Assembly (NCBI GenBank): GCA_945643635.1
Contig: CALZFC010000006.1
Span: forward strand, 2,562,001 to 2,626,000
DNA length: 64,000 bases
Direction: 5' to 3'
Source: Allodiplogaster sudhausi
Taxonomy: Eukaryota > Nematoda > Chromadorea > Rhabditida > Diplogasteridae
Part shown: one piece after another, positions 50,124 to 61,500 of the stretch
Position numbering within the stretch: the stretch's first letter is position 1
Layout: every line of letters begins with the position of its first letter
The notes under the pieces: generated by a model
What the model saw: the letters and a program-made list of their open reading frames with translations, nothing else
Told to the model about the DNA's origin: nothing
The model's database searches: none
Program-made: the position numbers and the translations under genes

Positions 50124-52156
50124 GATCAAGTCATGGGATGGCCACTCTACCACTGACAATGAGCTACACCTCGCACAACTTCTTATCTTTTTTTAAAGGA
50201 ATTATGGGATCCAATACAAAGCGATGCAACACACAACTCAACTCTTCGCTTACCATCCAATTGCTTGGAGTCTTCCACGCACGAGCCATTGATTTCTTTA
50301 TAGCCTGCTACGCAGCTAAAAAAAGGAAAACGTTGTTATGTCTTTCCAGATTTCTTGGATGAATTAGATCAAATTAGACAAGTGTACAAAAAATATAAAT
50401 TCCAAAGTGTCCGCTTGAGGTGCTGTCACCTGCATTTTGCTCCCTTCGGGTCGTCCACACACTCCGAATTCGCGCCGCACTTTGGGGCATCCTTACTGTT
50501 GCAAGTCACGACTGCAAATTACACGACGAAGCGTTTCAAGAGAAGAGAAGCACCCAGCCATTGTCTAATGGGAATTGGCGCACTAACTTGGCACGCATGA
50601 GACTTCCCAATTATAGAAGGCGTCGACACCGTTGAGACGACGCATTCTGTTCATGTGGCACTCGGCGTAGTCCGCAACGCTAACCCAACCGAACGAGCCC
50701 GTTCCAACCTGCATAGACACATATACCGTAATTTCTCTATTAGTTCTATTAGTAGTAGTACATCTTCTATGATTTATTAGAAACGCCAGGTTACTAGTAC
50801 TATCATCTATAATATTCCTTCATATATGAAAAAAGCACATCATTTGCCTTTCAGTCTGTGTGGTGTGAGCAAGTGGAAAACTTATATAAATGCTCCATCC
50901 CTGCAATTGACACACAGATGGATACTCCATTTCGGTATTGATCAATTAGTTTGATGGGTACTCACATTCATGTTGTAGCCAGGGTTGCACTTCCACATTT
51001 TACATCCGTTTAGAGTGTTAACGCTCTGAAATGTAGATTTAAATATCTTAGCGAAGAATGCAGAAATTAATGTGGGGGGGGCGAATGAGCACCTCGACTA
51101 ACTCCTCGTCGAAGCACTTTAGACCTGGCTTGCAGTGTCCGCCCGCCTTCCGCGGTCTGCTACATGCGGAACAGCCAGCTAAAAAAATCCATATATCAGT
51201 CGGTCAGAAATATTGTGCTGTCTTATGTACATATGTATGTATGTATGTAGTATGTATGTGGGTATGTATGTGTATGTATGTATGTATTTATTTATGTACA
51301 TATATATGTATGTTTGTATGTTTGTATGTATGTATGTATGCATGTATTTATGAATGCATTGTATATTTGTATGCATGTATGTATATATCTATGTATGTAT
51401 CAATTGTATGTATGGTTGTGAACAAAAACGAACCTACCAAGATAAACGAAATGCCCTTACCCGGATTTTTACTGCATGTTACTGGTGTATCTGCGCCATA
51501 GCAGAATCGATGATTAGCGTCGCACCACAGTCCCTGCTCGTTGCACTGGAGAAACGTGTGCTGTTTGATCGCGCCATTCTGTGCGACCTGAACAGTACAT
51601 TGCAATTGGAATTGATAAATAGAGATTAAGACAAGGAATGCAGATAATAAATAGCATGTGCGATTGGAATTGATAAGCAGAGAGATTGAGTCAGAGATTG
51701 TAAATGGTTAAAAAAGTTTGAACCTCTTACCATCTCTATTTCAATCTCTGCACATCAATTCCAATTGCAAATATCGGCCCGTAACATTTCATATCGCTTG
51801 AATTTTTCCATCATTGTGAGCAAGCAAGAAGATAATCTGTCCAGACTCTTCACTCGCCTGAATGTGTCCAGAGTTGCAGGTGGTGATGCGGCAGCCGGTG
51901 CGGTAGTGCTGCGAATCGCGAACCTCGTCATTCGCACAAGCGAGCACCGGGGGATCTTCGCCGGTTGGCCGCAGAGGGCATGGCAGGCTTGTGTTCAGGA
52001 GGGGCTTGCAGACGTCCGAACACTTGCTCGCTTAAAGAATTGGCAAAAGTTAATCTCAGTCTGTTTTTCTTTCTGAATAAAACCTTTGACGATGTCAATG
52101 GTGAGAACAGCTAACAAGAGCCCCCAGAAAAACTGGCGCTGCCGACAGCGCGCCAT
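46719..52156 (-). CDS. Secreted cysteine-rich protein with EGF-like domain, 508 aa
   Basis: I could join 15 exons with all phases closing: 52084-52156, 51858-52030, 51461-51587, 51093-51178, 50966-51025, 50588-50708, 50430-50511, 50254-50315, 49945-49998, 49722-49801, 49344-49467, 48462-48622, 47983-48081, 47171-47281 and 46719-46832 (TAG). The N-terminus is a signal peptide (basic start, then FFWGLLLAVLTI). Cys-rich modules include CKMWKCNPGYNMN (encoded in the fifth exon) and CKSGYSCLSF (fourteenth). Residues about 217-256 form an EGF-like domain with C-x7-C-x5-C-x8-C-x-C-x10-C spacing, split over exons 7 and 8. The protein ends in CGITPNTIKC-like sequence (TAGGITPNTIKC) without a membrane anchor. 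Exon 2 needs a GC donor (CAG|GCGAGT); two others are weak (GTTGGC, GTTAGT). The ATG follows CTTTACAG by three bases. The product is probably an extracellular or secreted protein. The rest of the protein matches no family I know. Confidence 0.85.
47285..47982. other. Intron 13 of the cysteine-rich gene, with overlapping open frames
   Basis: The intron between exons at 47983 and 47281 holds frames on both strands (47658-47924 plus, 47757-47981 minus). The plus frame contains a LNIPQKWRDKNGFLNKDTS stretch that looks coding, but no family can be named. A transposon remnant is possible. Confidence 0.25.
49231..49275. repeat. (TA)n microsatellite
   Basis: About 40 bp, in an intron of the cysteine-rich gene. 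Confidence 0.95.
51228..51420 (+). repeat. (GTAT)n microsatellite
   Basis: An imperfect tetranucleotide array (gtatgtatgta with gtttg and catg variants) in the intron between exons 3 and 4 of the cysteine-rich gene. Confidence 0.95.
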
Positions 52157-52889
52157 GGCCTGTAAAGAAGAGAATGATCTTGGAAGGAGAGTGGCGCAAT
52201 CATTTAGTGCCCGTCCCTATGTGTTTTCAAAGGAAGAATGGATCTAGCCGCACCGGCTACTCTCTGCGTCCATCTGTGCCCAGTTTATTGCTTCGCCTAG
52301 AGAGAGAGTGTGGCGACTTTCGGTCACACTAAATCTTTTCTCATACGATTTTATTCTGCATTCTCTAAGAGATTTTCGCTCGCTCGGTTTCGTTGCCTTC
52401 CCCTTTTTTGTTGTACTTGCCGAACAGGCAAAGCCGAAAACCGCACTTCAGCAGAGATGTACTCTCCAACTTTATCCCTTTTCTGTTTTTATCTTTTCTC
52501 CTTCTCCTCTGACTTTTCCTCTCCTTTAAGTTTTCATTCTCACTTCTTCTTTCCTTTTATCTTTCAAGAGGTTAATCTTGTTTTTAGTCTCGCTGCCTCA
52601 TAACCTTTCGCTGTCTTTCCCGACTCTTCAATTCTCCTCCACTACCTGAACTTAAACTACATAGAACTCCTCGGCTTTCGATCAAATCGTTTCTGTTCAT
52701 CCATTTGAGAATAACATATGGTTTCATCACAACGAATCTAATCTGTAATCGTCGACATTATATTTGCCGGGAGATGATTTATTTCAGCATTTTAAAATAC
52801 CAACATTTGTTGTGTCCTTCCTAGAGAGGGACAGAGAGTTGAGTGTGCGTGTGTGTTTGTAGACGAGGTAAGGCGGGAGAAAGCTTTAT

Positions 52890-52893
52890 TAAA

Positions 52894-52924
<31 letters not shown>

Positions 52925-53016
52925 AAAGAAATGGGATAAGGAAGAAAGAAAAAGGACAGAAAGAGAGAACGACAGAGAGAGAGAGAGAGAAAAAAGAGAG
53001 AGAGAGAGAGAGAGAA
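52890..53016 (+). repeat. GA arrays
   Basis: Two short GA arrays (52895-52918 and 52970-53015). 52157-52890 upstream of the cysteine-rich gene is pyrimidine-rich, with no exon seen, and would contain its promoter. Confidence 0.9.
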
Positions 53017-53394
53017 GTTGCTTTCAATTAGAGAACGAGTCCGTCTGTTTCTTTGTTCTTTTTTTTTTGTAAATTCGCACTAATCTTTCGCTATGCTCCT
53101 GCCGTCTCCTCCGTGGGGCTTGTGAATAGATGAGACATTTCGCTTGCTCAAAGGTTTAGATCAAAGTGGACTGAATGATGTTAAGAAAGCTCGAGATGTA
53201 AGTAGTGTATCGAGCAAAAAGATAGAGATCGCGTACTTCCTTTCAGTTCCCCCCCGCTCACCTCGTCTTTCGAGTCCCTGTCTCATCTCTTCTCCCTATC
53301 AGCTCTATCAATTTTTTCTCTCCATATCTCCCACTCTCTCTATCTCTCCTCATAAATAATATCGAATAAATTTGATCGAATAAATTATAACGAA

Positions 53395-53520
53395 TACCGT
53401 ATTTTCTCTATTAGTGCACCTCCTCCAATTAGAACCCTTCCCCCACTCTAATAGTACCCCCTCTCGAAAATGTCATTGAAAAATAGTACCCCCTGGGGTA
53501 CTAATATAGAAAATTCGGCA
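53395..53520. mobile_element. Short MITE related to the 60.9-kb element
   Basis: About 125 bp with termini ACCGTATTTTCTCTATTAG and GGGGTACTAATATAGAAAA...CGG. It is filled with the same aatagtacccc/agaaccc modules as 60883-61327. TA flanks are visible on the left only, and the right end is degraded (aaattcgg). Non-autonomous. Confidence 0.85.
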
Positions 53521-54291
53521 AATTAAATCGAAACAAACGTACAGAGATAGAGGACTGAAAATATTACTTTAATTAAATCTGAATCAGGGCCATCTTTTAC
53601 AGATCATTTTCTAATAATAACACTACAAAAGCTATTTGTGAACTTTGTAGCGTTAAAATGTATAAAACAAACTGACGCAAAATTTCCTATGCTCATTCTC
53701 CTTTAATAGCTCAGGCCCCAGATCGAATACGAGTCGTAGAAATAGTGATGAATTCAAAGCGCATAGTAGGCTCATTAGAAATTATTCTCTCGTGTCAGTT
53801 TTGGTTTGCCTGGCATGTCAAAAGGTTTTCATTCGTATGTATTAAAAGAAGTTCATAGCGTCACGCGATTCTAGTTCAAAAAATATTAAAAAAAAGAGAT
53901 CACATATGATTTAGAGAGACACAATCAGGAAAATTCGCAAATTACGGTACAGTTTCTTGCTACACAAAGAGAAGAAAAGTTCGGACAATGAAAGTTCGGT
54001 CGCGATTGTTACAAAAAAAGTTCGGACATTAAAAGTTCGCGGGGCTCATGTTCCCACCCATGTAACAATTTGTTCGTCACCGTGCTCGAACTTTGAAAAG
54101 TTACAATTGTTCCGATTTTTTAACCGGTCCGTTCAATGAAAATTTCGAACTCTGGTTCAACGGCGCAGAAATATGATCAGATGTACAAGTTGAGAACAGT
54201 GTTTTCTATTACAATACGTTGCTGTTTGCATTTGCTTTTTATATTCATATCAATGTTTCTTTTACATATTTTGTTTTTGTGTAGAGGACAT

Positions 54292-54590
54292 ACGCTTTCA
54301 GGCAGTTTGCCGTCGACGTCGTACCGAGGGAAGCAAGTAGACGAGCAGAGCAAGACCGGCCACACTTGTTCAAGACGGCCGCCGAGTTGTTCTTTGGGTG
54401 GTGTTTCCAAGCTTTAGTTTCTATTAGGGGTTAAACGTAATTCAATGAAGTGTTCAAAAATTAACCTTGGAGTTAATCTGAAATGTTAGCTTTTATTTTC
54501 ATGTAGGTTACGTTGTCTCACAAGAAGGTGGCCGAGCAGCCTCGGCGGGAGATGAGCCGCGTCGATAAGTGCCCGTAGTCACAGGTTTGG
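54292..54590 (+). other. Two candidate exons, unidentified
   Basis: After TTTGTGTAG (54284) a frame reads GHTLSGSLPSTSYRGKQVDE and onward to about 54400. After a TAG/GCAG-like site a second reads TLSHKKVAEQPRREMSRVDK (about 54510-54575). Both are charged and Ser-rich, look more like protein than the surroundings, and sit upstream of coatomer-like exons. Frames could not be joined, so they may be remnants. Confidence 0.3.
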
Positions 54591-54799
54591 TTTTGAACAA
54601 ACAATCAAAAACATATTCTGTTGCGAAAATTTTTGCCCGTTTGCAAAAACATTCATCAGCAACTAAACAATAAATGTTTTTTTTCTGTTATTAAATTTTG
54701 CACAGGCCAGTACTGGTGAGTATTAGGTGTCACACAGTGTGTATACTTTTAAAGGTTTAAGCATATTCAGATACCGTTGCACTTCGGAAAGACATCTGA

Positions 54800-55454
54800 C
54801 AAGGGAACCATCTAAGCATAACCCGGCGGATTTTGATGGCACATGTCCAGATCGATAGTCCAAGTCGAGAAATGATGATAACCATTTTCACTTTTTCCTA
54901 AATGGCCTCCGGCGATTTTATATTGATTTTTAAAAATTTGCATAAAAATTTCATCCCAAGGGCGTTTTGGGTACGGGGAATACGAATATCAAATCCATTT
55001 GTTATCATGAGGTCATTTTCACGGTAAGTTAGGCAAGGTTAGGGAAGTAAGATGCTCACTTTGCGAGTGTTGTTGAGCGAAGCCAGAGAAAGAAATGAGT
55101 ATGAATCAATTTCAGCGAAAATATTTTTTCTGAAGTTCGACCTCTGGGATGGGAATAGTTAGTACCTGCAGCAAAACATTTCAACCGAATGGGGTTCGAA
55201 CCTGTGACATTCAAAATTGTAAGCGAACACGTAACCCACTGCGCCACACAGTCCTATTTAATTGCTTAAGCCAGACATTGACAATGGTAAAGCCACTAAA
55301 TTCTGCGATTTTATGCAAACTTTAAAATCAATATAAAATCACCGGAGGCCATTTAGGAAAAAGTGAAAATGGTTATCATCATTTCTCGACTTGGACTATC
55401 GATCTGGACAGGTGCGATCAAAATCCGCCGGGTTATGCTTAGATGGTTCCCTTG
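54800..55454. mobile_element. Foldback element with about 145-bp inverted termini
   Basis: Termini 54800-54945 and 55306-55454 are inverted copies (outer ends caagggaaccatctaagc) with a handful of mismatches. A 3-bp TGA lies on both outer sides, a possible target duplication. The interior (about 360 bp) contains a tRNA-like Pol III promoter on the minus strand (55185-55256). No ORF of note, so it is non-autonomous. I cannot name the superfamily. Confidence 0.88.
55185..55256 (-). ncRNA. tRNA-like sequence (Pol III A and B boxes)
   Basis: The minus strand has a perfect A-box TGGCGCAGTGGG (55235-55246) and B-box GGTTCGAACC (55193-55202) at tRNA-like spacing. Acceptor-stem pairing is not evident, so it is taken as a tRNA-derived (SINE-like) head inside the foldback element rather than a functional tRNA. 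Confidence 0.7.
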
Positions 55455-55514
55455 TGAATGAGTTCAATTATTTAGTATTAAACACCTGATTTTGGGTTTA
55501 TTCTTGCATAACTT

Positions 55515-55640
55515 TAGAGAACGCAGAGGTGGCTGGCATCCGGCCTAGCAACTTCTTCTCAACTGCTTCGTCTTCTCGGCCACCTCCCTCATCACGAGAA
55601 CTGAGGACATCGTTTTTATCGCATGAGATGCAAGCAGGTT
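55515..55640 (+). other. Candidate exon, unidentified
   Basis: The plus frame reads AGIRPSNFFSTASSSRPPPS then SRELRTSFLSHE. The reverse strand is also open (REVAEKTKQLRR). It contains a ggtggccgag string like the exon candidate at 54510. The orientation of any real exon is uncertain. Confidence 0.25.
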
Positions 55641-56101
55641 CGCGTCACCTCCAATGTACAACGAATAGAACACCTGATTTTTATTGCCAACAATTGAGAT
55701 TGGGATTTGAGCTATTTTTTGATTTCGTATTGTTCGACCTGCTAAGGGCATGATGGTTTTAAAATAGTCTTGTAGGAGGGCCTAGTAAAAGAAATAGTGT
55801 TATTTAAAGCAGCTGTCCATGGCATAAAATCTACCGTACTTTACAGTCTGAATCATTCTCTGACAATGAGGATTACGGTATGCACCAGGTGTTTGTTACG
55901 ATTTATTTAAATTTAAATGTCTTTTGTAACTACAAGGATTGCAGAAAAACCATCAGTCCAGTTAATATTGAGTGTTTTTCCCTGAATTTGTGCGTTAAAA
56001 GAAAGGTGTTCTCGAGGGTGCCTACCACATAAGAACTGGTCTTTACAACTTGAACTAATCACCCTGATGTGAGAAGTGTGCTGTAGGGCTACCATTTGCA
56101 G

Positions 56102-56206
56102 GTGCATCGTATCTTGACTCTTCGCGCGGCGGTCAACACGTCCTTCAAGCTGAAGCAGTTCAAGGCGTGCTTGGGATTCTGTCGCAGTCTTATCGAACTG
56201 GATACG
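56102..56206 (+). pseudogene. Coatomer alpha C-terminal-like exon A
   Basis: Preceded by TTTGCAG and ended by ACG|GTAGTC, it encodes 35 residues including ILTLRAAVNTSFKLKQFKAC then LGFCRSLIEL. This matches the helical stretch before the conserved LELGPKPEVA motif in the C-terminal domain of coatomer subunit alpha (COPI coat, Golgi-to-ER transport). The homology-predicted junction (EL|G) would fall six bases before the only GT. With the GT used, exon B is one base out of frame. So it is either a decayed copy or a gene with an unusual junction. Confidence 0.6.
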
Positions 56207-56502
56207 GTAGTCAAGACCCACTTCCTTGCCTTTTAGTCGCCGAGTTTTTATGGTCGAAAATGGTTTCAACGAGAAAAAAAACGGGGGCTTTCTTATCATA
56301 TCATGGGTTTCCTTCTACTCCCAACCATGTTTATTTCGATGTTATGCTGGAGTGGTGTTCACAGAAGATGAATACCTCTTCTGCCACGTATCTTAACTTG
56401 GTGATCTTTGTTCGTTGAATACATTAACCACTTTAAGTTTGACACTTTCCCTACGTGCCCTAGCATCTTTCATCGATACCGTAATCTTAGTCTTGCCTGC
56501 AG

Positions 56503-56591
56503 GACCGAAGCCCGAGGTGGCGACGCAGATCCGGAAGGCGCTGGCGCAGTGCGAGATGACGCCCACCAATGCACATTTGAGGCCGATGCAG
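56503..56591 (+). pseudogene. Coatomer alpha C-terminal-like exon B
   Basis: After CCTGCAG it encodes GPKPEVATQIRKALAQCEMT then PTNAHLRP, the hallmark GPKPEVA..RK.L..CE..PT.AH region of alpha-COP. It ends at CAG|GTAGAG, after which a GA array begins. The downstream signature expected in alpha-COP (an NPFDICAAS-type segment) is not found in the next 1.1 kb, which argues for a truncated copy. Confidence 0.6.
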
Positions 56592-56844
56592 GTAGAGTGC
56601 GGAGAGAGAGAGAGAGAGAGATCTAGGCGAGAGAGAGGGTGGTTAGTGCACTTCCCACAGTCGATACTATTCAGTTATTTTCTACGTAATTTTTTTAGCT
56701 TCGTGATTTTCTTGGGTTACTGTAAGTATACGGTATATGGTCTTTTGGCTCCAAAATACTAGTATGCCATGCCATTTATGTTTTTTAGAAGGAGAATACA
56801 AGTGAACAGGAAACGTGAGTTCTTAATTCGTTTTCTCTTTTCCA

Positions 56845-57620
56845 GTGTCCCTGCCACCCTCGACTTCTTCTCACAAGAACTCCGTTGAGAAGAGAGCTGC
56901 TTTAGTTGATGAGAGGTTCATTCTTAGACCTATCAACTTTCTTTCTCATTTTTATATAATATAAAGAAGAAAAACTTTATTATTAGTTTCGTTTTATTAC
57001 TTTATTACTTTTTTACTGTATGCCACAGTACTCTATCATGATACCATATACTACTTGAGATTGTCGAAGTGAAAGAAGGCTCCGTCGCCCGGCCCTGCCA
57101 ACTACTGCTCCGCCATCTCTCCCGTCTGTGCGAGTTGGCCGAACTTCTAAGAGTGGGGGTCGAATCGGCGGAAGTTCTCTCACAAATTGGTGTGTTTCTA
57201 AAGACTTCTTTTCTGTAATTATATATTTTAAATCTTAAGTTTAATTCCAAGCAAGCGACGTTTGGCTGTTTATTTCCCAGTTGTTCTTTTGGTTCAAAAT
57301 ATTTGTTCGCTTTCATAATTTTCACAGCTTTTTACCTACCATTAGAAAGATAAAGGCGATGATATGTTTACCGTGATATTAATCAATTGTTAAGTCCTGC
57401 AAGATGGACAAGAAGTACATCTAATTGTAGTGGACACGGAGGTGAGCTGGCTGGACGCGAGTGCCGCGGGCGGCCAGTGGGGGCAGTGTTTCTCTCCGTC
57501 ATCGACCGGAGACTATGGCCCTGCTCGGACAACTTTGTCGCCAGTCGGATCGAGACTCTGCTTGCACAGCTCGCCGGCGTTGACATCCTGGAGAGGCGGC
57601 CACACTTTACCGCAAGATAA
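56845..57620 (+). other. Candidate exons of unknown gene
   Basis: Three plus-strand segments look coding: about 56847-56922 (SLPPSTSSHKNSVEKRAALV, then DER); about 57060-57185 after CTTGAG (QLLLRHLSRLCELAELLRVG, leucine-rich helix); and about 57425-57620 ending TAA (GAVFLSVIDRRLWPCSDNFV then ASRIETLLAQLAGVDI). I cannot join them reliably or name a family. They may be the 3' part of the gene that carries the coatomer-like exons. Confidence 0.35.
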
Positions 57621-58504
57621 GCGGAACTAATCCCAAGTAGCTGGCTTTCCTCGCTTATTTATTTCTCGTTGTTACTAGCCATTGTTATCTTCATTATTGT
57701 CAACACTCCAAGTATATGAGATTAAAATAGTATTGGTACTTGAAAGTAATCTATAGAATACCATTATTCCTTGATTGCAAATCGCTTTTCTTCTCTACGG
57801 GTTCATTTTTTTCGTTGAATATTGCGGAAATTTATCCGTCGTTAACATCGTTGTTGTTGGTTTTCTGTTTGTTTTACCGTTTTTTCCTGTAACTGAATTA
57901 ATCTAATTAAAAAGGAATAACACGTGTCAAACGAGAAACATTTCATTGACACGCTACACTGAATTTTTGATGAGAATATGCAACCATGAAAGAAAAAAAT
58001 CAATCGATTAGGCGAGCGGGCTGCCTAAACGGGGCGCGCACTAACGAACTTTTCTGTCCCATGGGTGGTAGCAATTTGTTCCTTTCACTTGTTACCACGC
58101 TGGTATCTTTTAAATGTAACAATCAAAAGTTCGCTGGGCGAAACATTATTGCTCCGGTGCGTTTTCGGAACAATATGTGTTACCAGCGCGGTATCTTTCT
58201 TCTCTGTGTGTACTTTATGAAAAACAAGTAACTGTATGCTTTTCCTCTCCGGTGGTTTAGCGAGGTGCATAGTTCCTCTATTTGCTCTTTTCTCTAGGAC
58301 CTTTTGATACGTGGATGAATTCGTTCATATTTCTTAAACAAAAGTTTTATTATTAGTTCAAAATTTCAAATTGAAGACATATCAATTTTCGATTCTCCTT
58401 TAAAGTGGTTCTTTGTCGGTCTCATATTTTATGAAACAAGTGCAAACATGTTACAATTCAGTTTTATGGTAAATACAGTGTAATCATAACAATAATAATA
58501 GAAA

Positions 58505-61500
58505 TCATTCTGAAACTCGAGCAACTTCGCCAAGATTCAAGTATCCCTCATTGTCGTGCTCTTCCGGCGTAATCTTTTTCATGGCCTCTGAAAAGAGACT
58601 TTCTTTAGTATCGTATTCCTCAAGTGTTCACTGTTGAATAGAAGCTAATTTTATAGACTGCTTAAAAATGAGGAAGACGTTTGCAAAGACAAGAGTTCTT
58701 ACTTTGAAGTCTCCTCTCCACAATGAAGAAGGAAACGGCCGATGCAACGCAGACACCGGCGATTAGTCCAGCGTGAGCTGGCAAGGAGAGAAGGGTGCCA
58801 CCGAAGAGGGCAGCGGCTGTCAGGACGGCCTGCGGGAGGAAAACTCTCTCTGTCTCTATCCCTTTTCTATCAGGCACTGTCTCTCCTCCCCTCTCTCTTT
58901 CTCTCTCTACTCTCTCTATTTCTGTTGCCCCCCTCATCTCTGTTCACCCTCTTTCTCTCTCTCTCTCTAATCGTCAGCTTCTCCTACATGATAGAACATG
59001 AAGATGGCGTTGGTCTGCTTGATCTGCCTCTCAAAGTGCGTGGAGATGAATGCGTACAGCTGCGTGTGGAAGAGCGCGTCCACGAGGCCGAGGAGGACGC
59101 CGCAAGCCACGGCCAGAGGTTCACTGGTTTTTTTATAATAGTTAAAAAAATAAAGAAATAGAAATTAATATTAAGAATTAGTGAGAAAATATGAAATATA
59201 ATTATTTAAAAAAAAGATCAAGTGAATCTTAGCCCGATCATTAGCAATTTATTGTTAAAAATTGCAAAAAAGGTTAAATATTATAATTAAAAAAAAAAAC
59301 ATAAAAAATAAATTGAACCTTGGCCCAATGAGTCCGACCTCCGCCGTCTTGTTGCCAAGACTGGCGGCGGGCGGCAGATGCACGGCGACGGCGGCCACGG
59401 TGAGGATGTCGAGGGCGGCCGTCGCGGCCAGCAGCCAGCGGACGCCGCCGAGATGAGCGGCCAGCCGGCGGCCGAGCACAAAGTAGAGGAGGCAGCCTGA
59501 GAGGAGACGAGGAAAATTCACGTTTGAATTCGCGCCTTTTTCCCTGTCAAAATTTTGAGAAGGCGCCTGAAAGGAGCATAAGAAAATCATATTTGAATTC
59601 GCGCATTTTTCCTAACACAAGGTCACGTGTGATTTAGGGAGACGGGCCAACTACAATATTCAGGAAAATTCAAATTGACTACGGTTCAGCTATGAGAAAA
59701 AAAGTAAAGTTGATGCATTCTGCAGTCGAGAAATCATTTCGTTTCTCGCCGGTGGTTTAGCACTGCATCAATCCTCTATATGTTCTCTTCTTTGATAACC
59801 TGTGATGACATGTATATCTCAGGCCTGTGTTCTAATGCTACTAATGCAGATATTTCATAAACAATATATTTACGGTTGGATTTACCGTGGTACTTTAAAG
59901 GAGCTGCAGTAAAAAAGATTTTTGACTTTTGACCGACTCTTATTCCTTTTGTCTCTGATTTACCTCATAAGTCAGAGTAAAAAGAATTCGAGAAAAAGGC
60001 CACCTTTTAGCTGGCCTGATATTAAAATTGTTGAAGAACTAATATAAGAACTTCAATAAATGGGCCTTGCTAAGGAGGAGTAAAAAAAGAAGAAGCAGGA
60101 GACTCAAAATAATCGTCTACCAAGTGCTTCTCCACTGCCGACGGCGATGTTGTTCATGGCGACGATCGCTTTTGAGTTGAGCGCGAACGCGGATGTCGAT
60201 CCGAGACTCGTCGGGTATATCTTGCAAGGGTTATAGTAATAATGATAATTTTTATGTATGTAATATAAGAGTTTTCCTCATACAGCTTATTATCTGTATA
60301 AAAATAATAAACAATTATAAGAGTAATAAATGTTTTTTTTGTTTGTTTGTAAAACATAATTATTTTTGTAACTAAAATAAATTAAAATAACTTTAAAAAA
60401 AGCTACTCACCGCCGTGAAGAAGGCCGTGTGAATGCCGGTGAGTGCGAAGGGCAAAGCGAGCAGCAGCAAGTTGACAGTTGGAAGAAGACGGAAGGTGTA
60501 CACTTTAGGAGATGAAATATATGCATGTGCATTCATAAATATAAGCTATACATCTATGGCACAACCATAGATGTATGGCTTTTGTTCCTCCCCGGCGGTT
60601 TAGCTTTTCATCAATCCTTATTAGCTCTATTTTCTGGCCATTTGTGATATTATTTGGGGACTCACATTTTAAAATTAAGAGTGTCGTCCTCCTTTAATGG
60701 AGAGTGTCTTTATTCATAAATATGGTTCGTCTAAGCTGGAAAAAGAAGCCTAACACAGTTCATGCAGATGGCTCTGCTTAGGCTCATCGTCGTTCGAGCT
60801 CTCTGTCTCAGCCCCCTCCTTCGCCGGAGGCCGTAGTAAAGCGAAGATGATGTTGCCTTTAAAGGAGCTGCATAAAGCTGTATACCGTATTTTCTCTATT
60901 AGTACCCCCCCCTTTATTAGAACCCCCCCTCTAATAGTACCCCCTCTGATAAAGCCATTGAAAAAGAGAACCCCTCCCTCTAGTAGAACCCCCCCTCCAA
61001 TAGTGCCCCCCCCCCTAACACCCTAATATCTCAGCTCGAGACGTACCTCGAATGGATCCTGGAGGCATGGGATGCTCTCTCCAATGAACTGATTGCAAAT
61101 TCATTCAAAATGTGTGGTAAAATGGATATTCCAGTGCTGATTCCTATGAATTCGAGCTATGATTCTTCTTTTTTTGAGAAGAAAATGTTGTTATCAAACT
61201 TTTACTGTCTCACATTGAAAAATAGTACCCCTCCCTCCAGTAGAACCCCTCCCTCTAATAGTGCCCCCCTCTCGCAAGGGTATTGAAAAATAGAACCCCC
61301 GGGGGTACTAATAGAGAAAATACGGTAGTTATAAGTACCGTTCAATGATATGAACAAAAATACAAATCTATAGTGTCGATAATGCTGAAATAGTCAAGAG
61401 TATTAAATTTATTAATAAGAAAGAATAAGTGAGAACCACAAAAATCAATAAGTGAGAATGACAGGAATCTGTTTGTTAGAAAGGATAAAATAAATAGTGA

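Noticed and set aside
55185..55256. Functional tRNA gene
   Set aside because: A and B boxes are good, but I cannot pair an acceptor stem and it lies inside a foldback element, so it is treated as tRNA-derived.
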